In this document: one piece after another, positions 27,354-36,296 of the stretch
Numbering within the stretch: position 1 is the first letter of the stretch
How the letters are laid out: each line of letters starts with the position of its first letter
Assembly: GCF_900095865.1 (NCBI RefSeq)
Contig: NZ_FMIZ01000005.1
Location: 310,001-374,000 of the forward strand
From: Massilioclostridium coli
Lineage (GTDB): Bacteria > Bacillota > Clostridia > Oscillospirales > Ruminococcaceae
Direction of reading: 5' to 3'
DNA: 64,000 bases
Notes under the pieces: model-generated
Told to the model about the DNA's origin: nothing
Database searches by the model: none
Seen by the model: only the letters and a program-made list of their open reading frames with translations
Program-made: the position numbers and the translations under genes

Positions 27354-28802
27354 TTAAGAGAGTTTTTCAATGCCAATTTGGATTCTACGCAGGGTTTCTT
27401 CTTTGCCTAATAGGTCGCAAATTTCAATTCCACCGCCAGGAGTAAACTGTTTTCCAGAAACAGCCACACGTACTGGCCATAAAATATAACCGTTTTTTAC
27501 ACCTAATTTGCCAATCAGTTCAAATAAAGTGTTATGGATGCTGTCCATGTTCCACTCATTTAACCCTTCTAATACTGGCAAAGTTTCTTTTAACGCAACC
27601 AAAGCGGTTTCCGCATTGGTTTTCATTTTTTTATGGGTGTACATTGCAATATCATAATCTGGAAGTTTATCGATAAAATCCACTTGTTCTGGAATATCGG
27701 TGAATAGTTCACAACGGGGATGAAGCATTTCTGCCAATAGGCGTAAATCAACATCTTCTTTTTTACAGGTTTGACGGATATATGGGGTTGCCATTTCCTC
27801 AAATTCATCCAAAGACATCCGACGAATATATTCTGCGTTAATTGCCTTTAATTTTTGAGTGTCAAAAATAGCAGGGGATTTGGAAATACCGGAAACATCA
27901 AATTCTTGGATTAATTCTGGCAGGGTAAAGATTTCTTCTTCCCCTTTTGGAGCCCATCCCAACAAAGCAATGTAGTTTACAACTGCTTCGGTTAAATATC
28001 CTTTTTTGATTAAGTCCTCAAAAGAGGCGTCGCCGTTCCGTTTGGATAATTTTTCGGTTGCGTTTTTCATAACAGGGGAACAGTGGATATAAACTGGAGG
28101 TTCCCATCCAAACGCCTCATATAATAAATTGTATTTTGGAGTAGAAGACAGGTATTCGTTCCCACGGATGACATGGGTAATCCCCATTAGGTGGTCATCT
28201 ACTACGTTGGCGAAATTGTAAGTTGGCATACCATCCGCTTTGATTAAAATCTGGTCATCTAAAACGGAATTATCCACAGTAATATCGCCGAACACCTCAT
28301 CATGGAAGGTAGTTGTCCCTTCTGTTGGACATTTCTGGCGGATTACATATGGAATGCCCGCATCCAATTTTTCCTGGATTTCTTCTTTGCTCAAATGTTT
28401 GCAATGCCCGTCATATTTTGGGGCGATACCGGAAGCCTGCTGGATTTTACGCAGCTCTTCCAAACGGTCTTTATCACAGAAGCAGTAATAGGCATGTCCG
28501 CTTTCTACTAGCTGTTCCGCATACCCTTTAAACATACCCATACGTTCGCTCTGAATATAGGGGCCATAATCCCCTCCAATATCCGGACCTTCATCCCAGA
28601 TTAATCCAGCTTTGCGCAGGGTATCGTAAATAATATCTACAGCACCTTCTACATAACGTTCACGGTCTGTGTCTTCAATACGCAAAATAAAATCGCCATC
28701 GTATTTTTTTGCCAGCAAATATGCGTACAATGCAGTTCTTAGGTTACCTACATGCATATAGCCAGTTGGAGATGGCGCAAAACGGGTTCTCACTTTAGCC
28801 AT
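27354..28802 (-). CDS. gltX: Glutamyl-tRNA synthetase
   Basis: The protein has 482 residues and is a class I synthetase that charges tRNA-Glu (and possibly tRNA-Gln where GatCAB is used). The HIGH-type motif is in [15 protein letters not shown] near the N-terminus and the KMSKS-type motif is KLSKRNG near residue 250. [11 protein letters not shown] and the C-terminal anticodon-binding region fit the bacterial family. An in-frame ATG lies at 28823, but AGGTGA directly before the ATG at 28802 (MAKVRTRF) supports the shorter form. It is first in a two-gene unit with the hydroxyacid dehydrogenase. No T-box leader is recognisable upstream. Confidence 0.97.
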   Translation of the reverse strand: MAKVRTRFAPSPTGYMHVGNLRTALYAYLLAKKYDGDFILRIEDTDRERYVEGAVDIIYDTLRKAGLIWDEGPDIGGDYGPYIQSERMGMFKGYAEQLVESGHAYYCFCDKDRLEELRKIQQASGIAPKYDGHCKHLSKEEIQEKLDAGIPYVIRQKCPTEGTTTFHDEVFGDITVDNSVLDDQILIKADGMPTYNFANVVDDHLMGITHVIRGNEYLSSTPKYNLLYEAFGWEPPVYIHCSPVMKNATEKLSKRNGDASFEDLIKKGYLTEAVVNYIALLGWAPKGEEEIFTLPELIQEFDVSGISKSPAIFDTQKLKAINAEYIRRMSLDEFEEMATPYIRQTCKKEDVDLRLLAEMLHPRCELFTDIPEQVDFIDKLPDYDIAMYTHKKMKTNAETALVALKETLPVLEGLNEWNMDSIHNTLFELIGKLGVKNGYILWPVRVAVSGKQFTPGGGIEICDLLGKEETLRRIQIGIEKLS

Positions 28803-29189
28803 TTTTTTCACCTGTTCTTTCAAAAATTTATGGATTTACAGATAGCAAGCCACCTTATTATAATCAAAGTTTGTAAGTGGCCATAACAATACAATCCTAT
28901 CATATATATACTACCGTTGAACAAGAAAAAAGTCAAGTGAAAATAGGAGATCGTCCCATTCCTGAAATGTTTGAAATAAAATAAAGTTTTTGGGTATGGT
29001 TTCGCTTATTTGGAACAAGATAATTTTAGAAATATTAGTGTGAAAATGGGAATTGAAAAAATAATAGTGTTTTAATATACAAATTGTAGAGAAATGACTG
29101 GTAAATATTACAGAAAAATAGAATTGTAAATTGTGCAATTTTATATTTTGACAGATTTTTTAGAAACAGCCGATAATCCGGTAATTCTA
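28803..29189. other. Divergent intergenic region
   Basis: About 390 AT-rich bases between gltX (minus) and the polysaccharide cluster promoter. A TATAAT-like element for gltX lies at 28862-28857 on the minus strand with a poor -35. No RNA gene or ORF is convincing. Confidence 0.5.
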
Positions 29190-29218
29190 TTGACATCAAA
29201 AATAGAAAACGGTATAAT
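29190..29218 (+). promoter_or_regulatory. Promoter of the polysaccharide cluster
   Basis: Perfect consensus: TTGACA at 29190-29195, 17-base spacer, TATAAT at 29213-29218. Confidence 0.88.
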
Positions 29219-29311
29219 AAGGAATGATAAAATGTAATAGATATGCGCTTTTTATGTTGTTTTTCGGTTAAAAAACGGCAGCAGAAAGCAAACGATATTT
29301 GGAGCGATAGA

Positions 29312-30178
29312 ATGGATTTGTCGATTATTTTAATCAATTACAATAAAAAAGAATTGACCGAACAAACGATACAATCTGTTTTTTCCACAGTAAAACATAT
29401 TGAATACGAAATTATCGTGATAGATAATTCCAGTTGCAAAGAACAGCAATATACAAGGGAACATCCGTTGATTAAAACCTATTTAAATGTACAAAATAAA
29501 GGGTTTGGCAATGCCTGTAACTTAGGTGCTAGTTATTCCAATGGGGATTATCTTTTATTTTTAAATAACGATACCATTTTACATGAGGGCACACTGGATA
29601 CGACTGTAGCGTATTGTAAACAGCACCCAGAGATTGGCGCCTTGGGCGTTCGTACATTGTTGGCGGATGGTACATTGGATCATGGCTGTAAACGAGGATT
29701 TCCTACGCCAATGAGTTCTCTCTACTATTTTTCCGGTATGGACAGACGCCATCCGGAATCTAAGAAATATGGCGCTTACCGACAGACCTTTGTGAAAGAG
29801 GATACGATTACACAAGTGGATAGTGTTTCTGGCTCCTATTTGTTGATGCCAAAACAGGTATTTGAACAAATAGATGGATTTGATGACGATTATTTTATGT
29901 ATGGCGAAGATTTGGACCTGTGCTACCGTGTCAAACAGAATGGGTATCAAGTAGTATATTATGGGCAGGCGAGTATGACCCACCTAAAAGGGCAGAGCGG
30001 TTTGAATACAAATCCTGCAATTGTAAACCACTTTTACCAGGCGATGGTCCTGTTTTATAACAAGCATTACCGAAAAAAGTATAATTGTTTGACCAATGGG
30101 ATTGTTTTAACAGGGATCCGCTTGAAAAAAGCATTGGCCTTACGCCAAATGAAAAAGAGGAAGCAAACCGATGGTTGA
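29312..30178 (+). CDS. Family 2 glycosyltransferase (rhamnosyltransferase-like)
   Basis: The protein has 288 residues and a GT-A fold of family 2. Visible parts are the nucleotide-binding start LSIILINYNKKELTEQTIQS, the acceptor-side GFGNACNLGA, the metal-binding LNNDT near residue 90, and the catalytic region DDYFMYGEDLDLCYRV (ED base). This layout is close to WbbL-type rhamnosyltransferases, and the adjacent dTDP-rhamnose genes support rhamnose as the donor sugar. An in-frame ATG at 29243 exists, but TTGGAGCGA just before the ATG at 29312 favours the shorter form. It is the first gene of the cluster and overlaps the next gene by 8 bases. Confidence 0.87.
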   Translation: MDLSIILINYNKKELTEQTIQSVFSTVKHIEYEIIVIDNSSCKEQQYTREHPLIKTYLNVQNKGFGNACNLGASYSNGDYLLFLNNDTILHEGTLDTTVAYCKQHPEIGALGVRTLLADGTLDHGCKRGFPTPMSSLYYFSGMDRRHPESKKYGAYRQTFVKEDTITQVDSVSGSYLLMPKQVFEQIDGFDDDYFMYGEDLDLCYRVKQNGYQVVYYGQASMTHLKGQSGLNTNPAIVNHFYQAMVLFYNKHYRKKYNCLTNGIVLTGIRLKKALALRQMKKRKQTDG

Positions 30179-31097
30179 TATTTTGTTGGCTGTTTATAAT
30201 GGTGCTGCTTATCTTTCCGAACAGTTGGACTCCATTATAAAACAAACATTTACCAATTGGCGTTTGATCATTTTGGACGATTGTTCCACCGACCAAACCC
30301 CTGAAATTGTGGAGCGCTATCAGCAGCGTTATCCAAATAAAATTGAATATTACGTAAACGAAACCAATTCAGGAAACGCCAAGTATACGTTTTTTAACCT
30401 GCTTGCCCATTCTACAGCGGATTATGTTATGACATGTGACCATGATGATGTATGGTTACCCGCAAAAGTGGAATGGACTATGTATAAAATGAAAGAATTG
30501 GAAGGTCGCTATGGGGCGACGACCCCGATTTTAGTGCATACAGATTTAAAAATTGTGGATGAACGTTTGTATGAATATTCTTCTTCCATGTTTGAATCTC
30601 AGCAGATGGATTATGAGAGGACACAGCTCCATTATTTACTGGCACAAAATATTGTAACAGGCTGTACTATGATGGTAAATCGTTACCTGTTGGATTTATG
30701 TCCGAAATTTCCAGATGATGCGATTATGCACGACTGGTGGCTGGCGTTGGTGGCTTCTGCGTTTGGCAAAATTGGATTTGTAGATCGTGCCACCATTTTA
30801 TACCGCCAACACAGCGGGAACCAGGTAGGGGCAAAAAATGTAAAGGATATCAAATACCTACTGCACCGTTTCAAAAGCAATGGGGATAACAAGCAAATGG
30901 TACAGGATACCTATCAACAGGCTGCTGCTTTTTGGTATTGTTATAGCCATTGCCTTACCCCAAAACAAAAACGGATTGTACAAGCATATGCTACCTTGCC
31001 AAAGTATTGGAAAGGGAAGCGGATATTTTTGTTATTCCGTTACCGGCTGTGGAAATATGGAGTGATCCGAAAATTGGGACAGATATTTTATGTATAA
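30171..31097 (+). CDS. Family 2 glycosyltransferase
   Basis: The protein has 308 residues and starts inside the previous gene (8-base overlap), so translation is coupled. GT2 features are [33 protein letters not shown], the metal-site DHDD near residue 90 ([10 protein letters not shown]), and [14 protein letters not shown] followed by [10 protein letters not shown]. That last pattern is common in rhamnan and O-antigen rhamnosyltransferases of the RfbF/RgpB kind. The C-terminal 60 residues are basic and aromatic and may lie on the membrane. It probably adds rhamnose or another sugar to the polysaccharide; linkage and donor are inferred only from context. Confidence 0.87.
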   Translation: MVDILLAVYNGAAYLSEQLDSIIKQTFTNWRLIILDDCSTDQTPEIVERYQQRYPNKIEYYVNETNSGNAKYTFFNLLAHSTADYVMTCDHDDVWLPAKVEWTMYKMKELEGRYGATTPILVHTDLKIVDERLYEYSSSMFESQQMDYERTQLHYLLAQNIVTGCTMMVNRYLLDLCPKFPDDAIMHDWWLALVASAFGKIGFVDRATILYRQHSGNQVGAKNVKDIKYLLHRFKSNGDNKQMVQDTYQQAAAFWYCYSHCLTPKQKRIVQAYATLPKYWKGKRIFLLFRYRLWKYGVIRKLGQIFYV

Positions 31098-31147
31098 AGA
31101 ACATTCATTGTTATTCAGCTATCAATATTGATGAGGAGGATTTTTTT

Positions 31148-32032
31148 ATGGCTACAAAAGGGATTGTATTGGCAGGAGGAGCTGGAACACGGCTGTATCC
31201 TTCCACGATTGCTTGTTCTAAGCAGATTTTAACCGTTTATGACAAACCTATGATTTATTATCCAATTTCTACTTTAATGCTGGCTGGTATCCAGGATATT
31301 TTGATTATTTCCACTCCACGTGATACCGAAGTATTTAAAGAATTACTGGGGGATGGAAGCCAATTCGGTGTTCGTTTTTCCTATGTAGTACAAACCGCTC
31401 CAAGGGGATTAGCAGAAGCCTTCATTTTAGGAGAAGAATTTATTGGGGATGATAATGTTTGCTTGGTATTAGGGGATAATATCTTCTATGGCTACCGTTT
31501 TACAGAGCGCTTACAGGCTGCTGTAAACCGTAAAGATGGCGCTACTATTTTTGGCTACCATGTAAGCAATCCAAAAGCATTTGGTGTTGTAGATTTTGAT
31601 GAAGACGGAAATGTACTTTCTATTGAGGAAAAACCGGAACATCCAAAATCCAACTATGCGGTTCCAGGATTGTATTTCTATGATAACAAGGTTGTGGAAA
31701 TCGCGAAAAATGTAAAACCTTCTGCTCGCGGTGAATTGGAAATCACTTCTGTGAACAACGCTTATCTGGAAGCTGGAAAATTAAAAGTAGAATTATTTGG
31801 CCGTGGCATGGCTTGGCTGGATACTGGTACCCACCGTGCGATGCTGGCAGCTGCTAACTTTATTGAAGCGGTACAGACCCGCCAGGGATTGTATGTATCC
31901 TGTTTAGAAGAAATTGCTTACCGCAATAAATTTATTACCAAAGAACAGCTGTTACAACAAGCTGACCGTATGAAAACCACAGAATATGGCCAGTATTTAT
32001 ATCAAGTAGCAGAAACAGTTGTTGTGAAATAA
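31148..32032 (+). CDS. rfbA: Glucose-1-phosphate thymidylyltransferase
   Basis: RmlA makes dTDP-glucose from dTTP and glucose-1-phosphate, the entry step to dTDP-L-rhamnose. The protein has 294 residues, and the pyrophosphorylase signature [11 protein letters not shown] is at the N-terminus, followed by [16 protein letters not shown] and [16 protein letters not shown] before the ATG at 31148 sets the start, although the frame is open further up. It stands 50 bases after the second glycosyltransferase and 12 before rmlD. The order here is A-D-B-C. Confidence 0.97.
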   Translation: MATKGIVLAGGAGTRLYPSTIACSKQILTVYDKPMIYYPISTLMLAGIQDILIISTPRDTEVFKELLGDGSQFGVRFSYVVQTAPRGLAEAFILGEEFIGDDNVCLVLGDNIFYGYRFTERLQAAVNRKDGATIFGYHVSNPKAFGVVDFDEDGNVLSIEEKPEHPKSNYAVPGLYFYDNKVVEIAKNVKPSARGELEITSVNNAYLEAGKLKVELFGRGMAWLDTGTHRAMLAAANFIEAVQTRQGLYVSCLEEIAYRNKFITKEQLLQQADRMKTTEYGQYLYQVAETVVVK

Positions 32033-32044
32033 GAGGAAGCGAAT

Positions 32045-32932
32045 ATGAATATTGTCATTACAGGCTGTCATGGACAGTTAGGTACTGAATTACAAAAAGT
32101 TTTAAAAACAGGAATATCCGAATTGGGTCCTATTTCAGAAGTATACAAAAATGCGACTGTAGTAGCCGTTGATATTGAAGATTTGGATATTGGAGACTTT
32201 GATGCTGTATCCGCCTTTATGGAACAGCATAAACCAGATGTTGTTTTTAACTGTGCGGCAATGACCAATGTAGATGGCTGTGAAACTAACCAAGAAGTTG
32301 CGATGAAAGCAAATGCCATTGGTCCAAGGAATCTGGCTGTTATGTGTAAAAAGCTGGATGCAAAACTGGTGCATGTATCAACTGACTATGTGTTTGCCGG
32401 AGATGGAAACCGCCCTTATGTGGAATGGGATATTACCAATCCGCAAAGCGTTTATGGTGCTTCCAAAAACCTGGGAGAACAATATGTACGGGAGTTTTGT
32501 GATAAATACTTTATTGCTAGAACATCCTGGTTATATGGTTATGTAGGCAAAAACTTTATCAAAACAATGCTGCGCCTTGGAAGAACCAATGGAGCGGTAA
32601 CTGTAGTAGATGATCAGCGTGGAAACCCAACCAATGCGGCTGACCTGGCCTATCATCTGTTGCAATTAGCTGTTACCAATGAATATGGTGTTTATCATTG
32701 TACCTGTAATGGTGAATGCAGTTGGTATGAGTTTGCTTGTAAAATCATGGAAGTATTCCATGTAGACGCAAAAGTAAGCCCTTGCACATCAGAAGAATTC
32801 CCAAGTCCAACAAAACGCCCAGCGTATTCCTCTTTGGATAATATGATGTTGCGTTGTACTATTGGTGACCATATGCGTTCTTGGGAAGAAGCCCTGGAAA
32901 GTTACGCAAAAAACTATAAGGAAGAAGGATAA
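32045..32932 (+). CDS. rfbD: dTDP-4-dehydrorhamnose reductase
   Basis: RmlD performs the last step, NAD(P)H reduction of dTDP-4-keto-rhamnose to dTDP-L-rhamnose. The protein has 295 residues. The Rossmann glycine motif GCHGQLG is at the start and the short-chain dehydrogenase pair appears as STDYVF and YGASKNLGE (Tyr-X3-Lys). AGAGGAAG lies before the ATG, and the gene is 6 bases ahead of rmlB, so they are cotranscribed. The sequence carries no visible defect. Confidence 0.96.
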   Translation: MNIVITGCHGQLGTELQKVLKTGISELGPISEVYKNATVVAVDIEDLDIGDFDAVSAFMEQHKPDVVFNCAAMTNVDGCETNQEVAMKANAIGPRNLAVMCKKLDAKLVHVSTDYVFAGDGNRPYVEWDITNPQSVYGASKNLGEQYVREFCDKYFIARTSWLYGYVGKNFIKTMLRLGRTNGAVTVVDDQRGNPTNAADLAYHLLQLAVTNEYGVYHCTCNGECSWYEFACKIMEVFHVDAKVSPCTSEEFPSPTKRPAYSSLDNMMLRCTIGDHMRSWEEALESYAKNYKEEG

Positions 32933-32938
32933 TAAAAC

Positions 32939-33997
32939 ATGAAAACTTATTTAGTAACCGGCGGCGCTGGATTTATCGGCTCTAACTTTGTCATTTATAT
33001 GCTGAACAAATATGATGATGTCAAAATCATCAATGTAGATAAACTGACCTATGCAGGTAACTTGGAAAACTTAAAAGATGTGGAAAACAATCCACGCCAT
33101 GTATTTGTACAGGCTGACATCTGTGATGAAGCTGCAATTTCTAAAATTTTTGAGGAAAACGAAATTGACTATGTGGTAAACTTCGCGGCAGAAAGCCACG
33201 TAGACCGCAGCATCACAAACCCAGAAATCTTTGTGGAAAGCAATGTTATGGGTACCGTAAACATGCTGAAATGCGCCAAAAAGGCATGGCAGATTGGCGA
33301 TGACCAATACAAAGAAGGCGTGAAATATTTACAGGTTTCTACCGATGAAGTATACGGCTCTTTGGGCGAAACAGGTTATTTTATGGAAACCACTCCACTG
33401 GATCCTCACAGCCCATATTCTTCCAGTAAAGCTTCCGCTGATTTGTTTGTAAAAGCTTATCATGATACTTACAAATTCCCAGTGAATATTACTAGATGTT
33501 CCAATAACTACGGCCCATATCAGTTCCCTGAAAAACTGATCCCATTGATGATCAACAATGTATTGCAGCATAAACAACTGCCAGTATATGGAGATGGCAT
33601 GCAGGTGCGCGACTGGTTGTTTGTAGAAGACCACTGCAAAGCAATTGATATGGTAATCCGCGATGGTAAAATTGGCGAAGTTTACAATGTAGGCGGCCAC
33701 AACGAACGTCCTAATATTGTCATTGTAAAAACCATTATCGATTATATTCAGAAAAATATTGACAGCGAAGTTGGCGAGCACCTCATCAAGTATGTAGAGG
33801 ACAGAAAAGGCCACGACAGACGTTATGGAATCGCTCCAGATAAAATTAAAGAGGATTTGGGTTGGTATCCAGAAACCACCTTTGAAGTTGGTATCGTAAA
33901 AACAATCCAATGGTACTTGGACAACAAAGAATGGATGGATAATGTAACCAGTGGTCAATACCAACAGTACTACGAAAAAATGTACGCAAATAAATAA
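32939..33997 (+). CDS. rfbB: dTDP-glucose 4,6-dehydratase
   Basis: RmlB converts dTDP-glucose to dTDP-4-keto-6-deoxyglucose using bound NAD+. The protein has 352 residues. The N-terminal GGAGFIGSNFV binds NAD; AAESHVDRSI, STDEVYGSLGE (with the dehydratase-type Asp-Glu) and the catalytic YSSSKASAD are all present, as is NNYGPYQFPEKLIPL. It is followed by a stable hairpin (34005-34030) and then rmlC, so the fourth rhamnose gene may be expressed at a different level. Confidence 0.97.
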   Translation: MKTYLVTGGAGFIGSNFVIYMLNKYDDVKIINVDKLTYAGNLENLKDVENNPRHVFVQADICDEAAISKIFEENEIDYVVNFAAESHVDRSITNPEIFVESNVMGTVNMLKCAKKAWQIGDDQYKEGVKYLQVSTDEVYGSLGETGYFMETTPLDPHSPYSSSKASADLFVKAYHDTYKFPVNITRCSNNYGPYQFPEKLIPLMINNVLQHKQLPVYGDGMQVRDWLFVEDHCKAIDMVIRDGKIGEVYNVGGHNERPNIVIVKTIIDYIQKNIDSEVGEHLIKYVEDRKGHDRRYGIAPDKIKEDLGWYPETTFEVGIVKTIQWYLDNKEWMDNVTSGQYQQYYEKMYANK

Positions 33998-34004
33998 TGA
34001 CCAA

Positions 34005-34030
34005 AGGGGCAGTTAATCATCACTGCCCCT
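34005..34030 (+). terminator. Intercistronic hairpin between rmlB and rmlC
   Basis: A perfect 9-bp GC-rich stem (AGGGGCAGT / ACTGCCCCT) with an 8-base loop. No T run follows, so it more likely affects mRNA processing than full termination. Confidence 0.5.
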
Positions 34031-34056
34031 ATATGGATTTATGAGGAGAATACAAA

Positions 34057-34605
34057 ATGGGTAAATTTAAATTTATTGAAACCGGAATTGATGACTTATT
34101 TATTATTGAATCCCAACGTTTTGGGGATGCCCGCGGCTATTTTATGGAAACCTACAACGAAAAAGACTTCCATGACGCTGGCTTAACCATGCGTTTTGTA
34201 CAGGCAAATGAATCCCGTTCCTGTAAGGGCGTATTGCGTGGGATGCACTTCCAAAAGAACTTCCCACAGGGAAAATTGGTTCGCTGCACAAAAGGGGAAG
34301 TTTATGATGTTGCAGTTGACTTAAGAAAAGATTCCAAAACTTATGGAAAATGGTATGGTGTAAACCTTTCCGAGGAAAACAAACGCCAATTTTATGTTCC
34401 AGAAGGTTTTGCCCATGGGTTTTATGTATTGAGCGATGTGGCTGAATTTGTATACCAAGTAACAAATTTATATCATCCGGAAGATGAAGGCGCTCTGTTC
34501 TGGAATGACCCAGAAGTAGGAATTAAATGGCCTTTGATTGATGGGGTAGAAGTATTACTGAGTGAAAAAGATAAGAAAAACCCATTGTTAAAAGACATCC
34601 AGTAG
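34057..34605 (+). CDS. rfbC: dTDP-4-dehydrorhamnose 3,5-epimerase
   Basis: RmlC epimerises C3 and C5 of dTDP-4-keto-6-deoxyglucose, between the RmlB and RmlD steps. The protein has 182 residues, the usual cupin size. Active-site blocks are SRSCKGVLRGMHFQ (catalytic His), KLVRCTKGEVYDVAVDLR, and PEGFAHGFYVLSD. GAGGAG precedes the ATG at 34057. The next gene starts 18 bases downstream, linking sugar supply to export. Confidence 0.96.
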   Translation: MGKFKFIETGIDDLFIIESQRFGDARGYFMETYNEKDFHDAGLTMRFVQANESRSCKGVLRGMHFQKNFPQGKLVRCTKGEVYDVAVDLRKDSKTYGKWYGVNLSEENKRQFYVPEGFAHGFYVLSDVAEFVYQVTNLYHPEDEGALFWNDPEVGIKWPLIDGVEVLLSEKDKKNPLLKDIQ

Positions 34606-34623
34606 TTGGAAAGGAGTATCGGT

Positions 34624-35442
34624 TTGAGAGGATACTTAGCTGATTTTAAACGTTATACCCCATTGCTGATGGATTTAACAGGCCGTGATATCAAGGTGAA
34701 ATACCGCCGTTCCGTTCTAGGGCTGGCGTGGAGTATTTTAAATCCATTGTTAACCATGATTGTATTGACACAGGTATTCGGCTATTTGTTAAAAATTCAA
34801 GTGCCGGATTTCCCTGTATTTTATATTGTAGGGTCATCTTTGTTCAACTTTTTTTCAGAAGCGACCAGTGCTTCTATGTCTTCCATTATAGGAGCATCTT
34901 CTCTGATCAAAAAAGTATATATTCCAAAGTATATTTTCCCGCTGGAAAAATGTCTATTTAGTTTGGTAAACCTATTATTCTCCTTGATTGCGGTTGTCAT
35001 TGTTATGTTCTTCCAGGGTATGGTGCCAACCTGGCGGGTAATCTTATTCTTTGTTCCAATTTTATATACCTTGGTGTTCGCAATTGGAATGAGCTTTATT
35101 TTAAGTGCTTTAACCGTATTTTTCCGGGATATTCTCCACCTGTATGGGGTTATTATTACCTTGTGGACCTATTTGACACCAATCATTTATCCAGTTTCGT
35201 TGTTAAAAAGCGCAAGTGAAGTGGGCGGCATTGCCGGGAATACACTGTGGACTGTTGTAAACTTAAACCCAATGTACCACTACGTCGAATACTTCCGTGC
35301 GGTCGTTATGAATAACGCGGATTATGGGTTTATTCCTGGATTACGTGAGAATTTAATTTGTGCAGGCAGCGCATTGTTTGTATTGGTTGTTGGCGCGTTA
35401 GTATTCAAAAAAGCGCAGGATCGTTTTATCCTGCATATTTAA
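34624..35442 (+). CDS. Polysaccharide ABC exporter, permease subunit (Wzm/TagG type)
   Basis: The protein has 272 residues and about six membrane helices of the ABC-2 type. The N-terminal DLTGRDIKVKYRRSVLGLAW is the cytosolic segment typical of Wzm, TagG and RgpC permeases that move a finished polysaccharide across the membrane. LNPMYHYVEYFR near the C-terminus also fits. I place the start at the TTG at 34624, because AAGGAG lies 7 bases before it; the in-frame TTG at 34606 has no such site. The ATP-binding partner follows 20 bases later. Export is therefore ABC-dependent rather than Wzy-dependent. Confidence 0.92.
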   Translation: MRGYLADFKRYTPLLMDLTGRDIKVKYRRSVLGLAWSILNPLLTMIVLTQVFGYLLKIQVPDFPVFYIVGSSLFNFFSEATSASMSSIIGASSLIKKVYIPKYIFPLEKCLFSLVNLLFSLIAVVIVMFFQGMVPTWRVILFFVPILYTLVFAIGMSFILSALTVFFRDILHLYGVIITLWTYLTPIIYPVSLLKSASEVGGIAGNTLWTVVNLNPMYHYVEYFRAVVMNNADYGFIPGLRENLICAGSALFVLVVGALVFKKAQDRFILHI

Positions 35443-35462
35443 CCGAAAAGGAGCTGGCAGTT

Positions 35463-36194
35463 TTGTCAAATAACGCAGTAGAAATTCGAGATGTAGAAAT
35501 GCATTTTAACATGAGCAGCGAACGGTTGGAAAGCTTAAAAGAATACTTTATCAAATTAGTAAAACGTGAGCTGCATTTTAAAGATTTTATTGCATTAAAT
35601 GGTGTAACAGTAGATATCCCAAAAGGGGATGTGTTTGGAATTGTGGGTTTAAATGGTTCCGGTAAAAGTACCTTGTTAAAGATTATTTCTGGTATTTTAA
35701 AACCAACAAAAGGGTCTGTATCCATCCATGGCAGTATTGCACCATTGATTGAGTTAGGCGCTGGTTTTGATATGGAATTAACCGCGCGGGAAAATATATT
35801 CTTAAACGGTTCTGTATTAGGGTATTCCAAAAAATTTATGAAAGAACATTTCGACGAAATTGTTGATTTCTCTGAAATGCATGATTTTTTGGATGCTCCT
35901 ATGAAAAACTATTCTTCCGGTATGGTGGCAAGGGTGGCATTTGCCATTGCTACTATGACAAAACCAGATATTTTAATTGTGGACGAGATTTTGGCAGTAG
36001 GGGATTTCCATTTCCAAGAAAAATGTGAAAAACGTATTGCTGAAATGATGAGCGGTGGTACAACAGTTATTATTGTTTCCCACTCATTAGACCAGATTGA
36101 ACGTCTTTGTAAACATGTTATGTGGCTGGATCATGGTAATGTAAAGATGATCGGCGACGTAGATGAAGTGTGCGAAGCCTATAAAAATTGTTAA
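35463..36194 (+). CDS. Polysaccharide ABC exporter, ATP-binding subunit (Wzt/TagH type)
   Basis: The protein has 243 residues. Walker A GLNGSGKST is near residue 65, the ABC signature appears as NYSSGMVARV, Walker B is ILIVDEILAVGD, and the switch His is in IIVSHSLDQ. The early insertion (SERLESLKEYFIKLVKRELHFKDF from about 35517) is characteristic of the Wzt/TagH/RgpD group. There is no C-terminal carbohydrate-binding domain of the kind that reads chain ends in E. coli O9a. The TTG at 35463 is used, with AAGGAG 9 bases upstream. A hairpin follows at 36201. Confidence 0.92.
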   Translation: MSNNAVEIRDVEMHFNMSSERLESLKEYFIKLVKRELHFKDFIALNGVTVDIPKGDVFGIVGLNGSGKSTLLKIISGILKPTKGSVSIHGSIAPLIELGAGFDMELTARENIFLNGSVLGYSKKFMKEHFDEIVDFSEMHDFLDAPMKNYSSGMVARVAFAIATMTKPDILIVDEILAVGDFHFQEKCEKRIAEMMSGGTTVIIVSHSLDQIERLCKHVMWLDHGNVKMIGDVDEVCEAYKNC

Positions 36195-36200
36195 AATAAA

Positions 36201-36232
36201 AATAGGTTCGGTGTTTTTTCCGAGCCTGTTTT
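36201..36232 (+). terminator. Possible terminator or attenuator after the Wzt-like gene
   Basis: An 11-bp stem including two G-U pairs (AATAGGTTCGG / CCGAGCCTGTT) ends in TTTT. It separates the exporter from the following glycosyltransferase gene. Confidence 0.6.
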
Positions 36233-36260
36233 ACCAAACTGAGATCATAGGAGGATTGGG

Positions 36261-36286
36261 ACAGGTATTTTTGGAAAATAACCTGT
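36261..36286 (+). promoter_or_regulatory. Hairpin between a distant Shine-Dalgarno and the glycosyltransferase start
   Basis: ACAGGTATTTT pairs with AAAATAACCTGT (one bulge). AGGAGG at 36249-36254 is 42 bases before the ATG at 36297. Folding would bring it closer. A short in-frame-free leader ORF from TTG 36256 ends in an ATGA overlap with that ATG. Confidence 0.4.
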
Positions 36287-36296
36287 ATGGTGTATT

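Noticed and set aside
28803-29189. T-box or other tRNA-sensing leader for gltX; also checked 40150-40235 for lysS
   Set aside because: No T-box sequence or antiterminator pairing is visible; the hairpin before lysS is an ordinary terminator.
33329-33964. 211-codon minus-strand frame inside rmlB
   Set aside because: rmlB is intact with all motifs on the plus strand. The antisense frame has no ribosome binding site or recognisable domain. The same reasoning removes 36966-37520 and 24131-24652.
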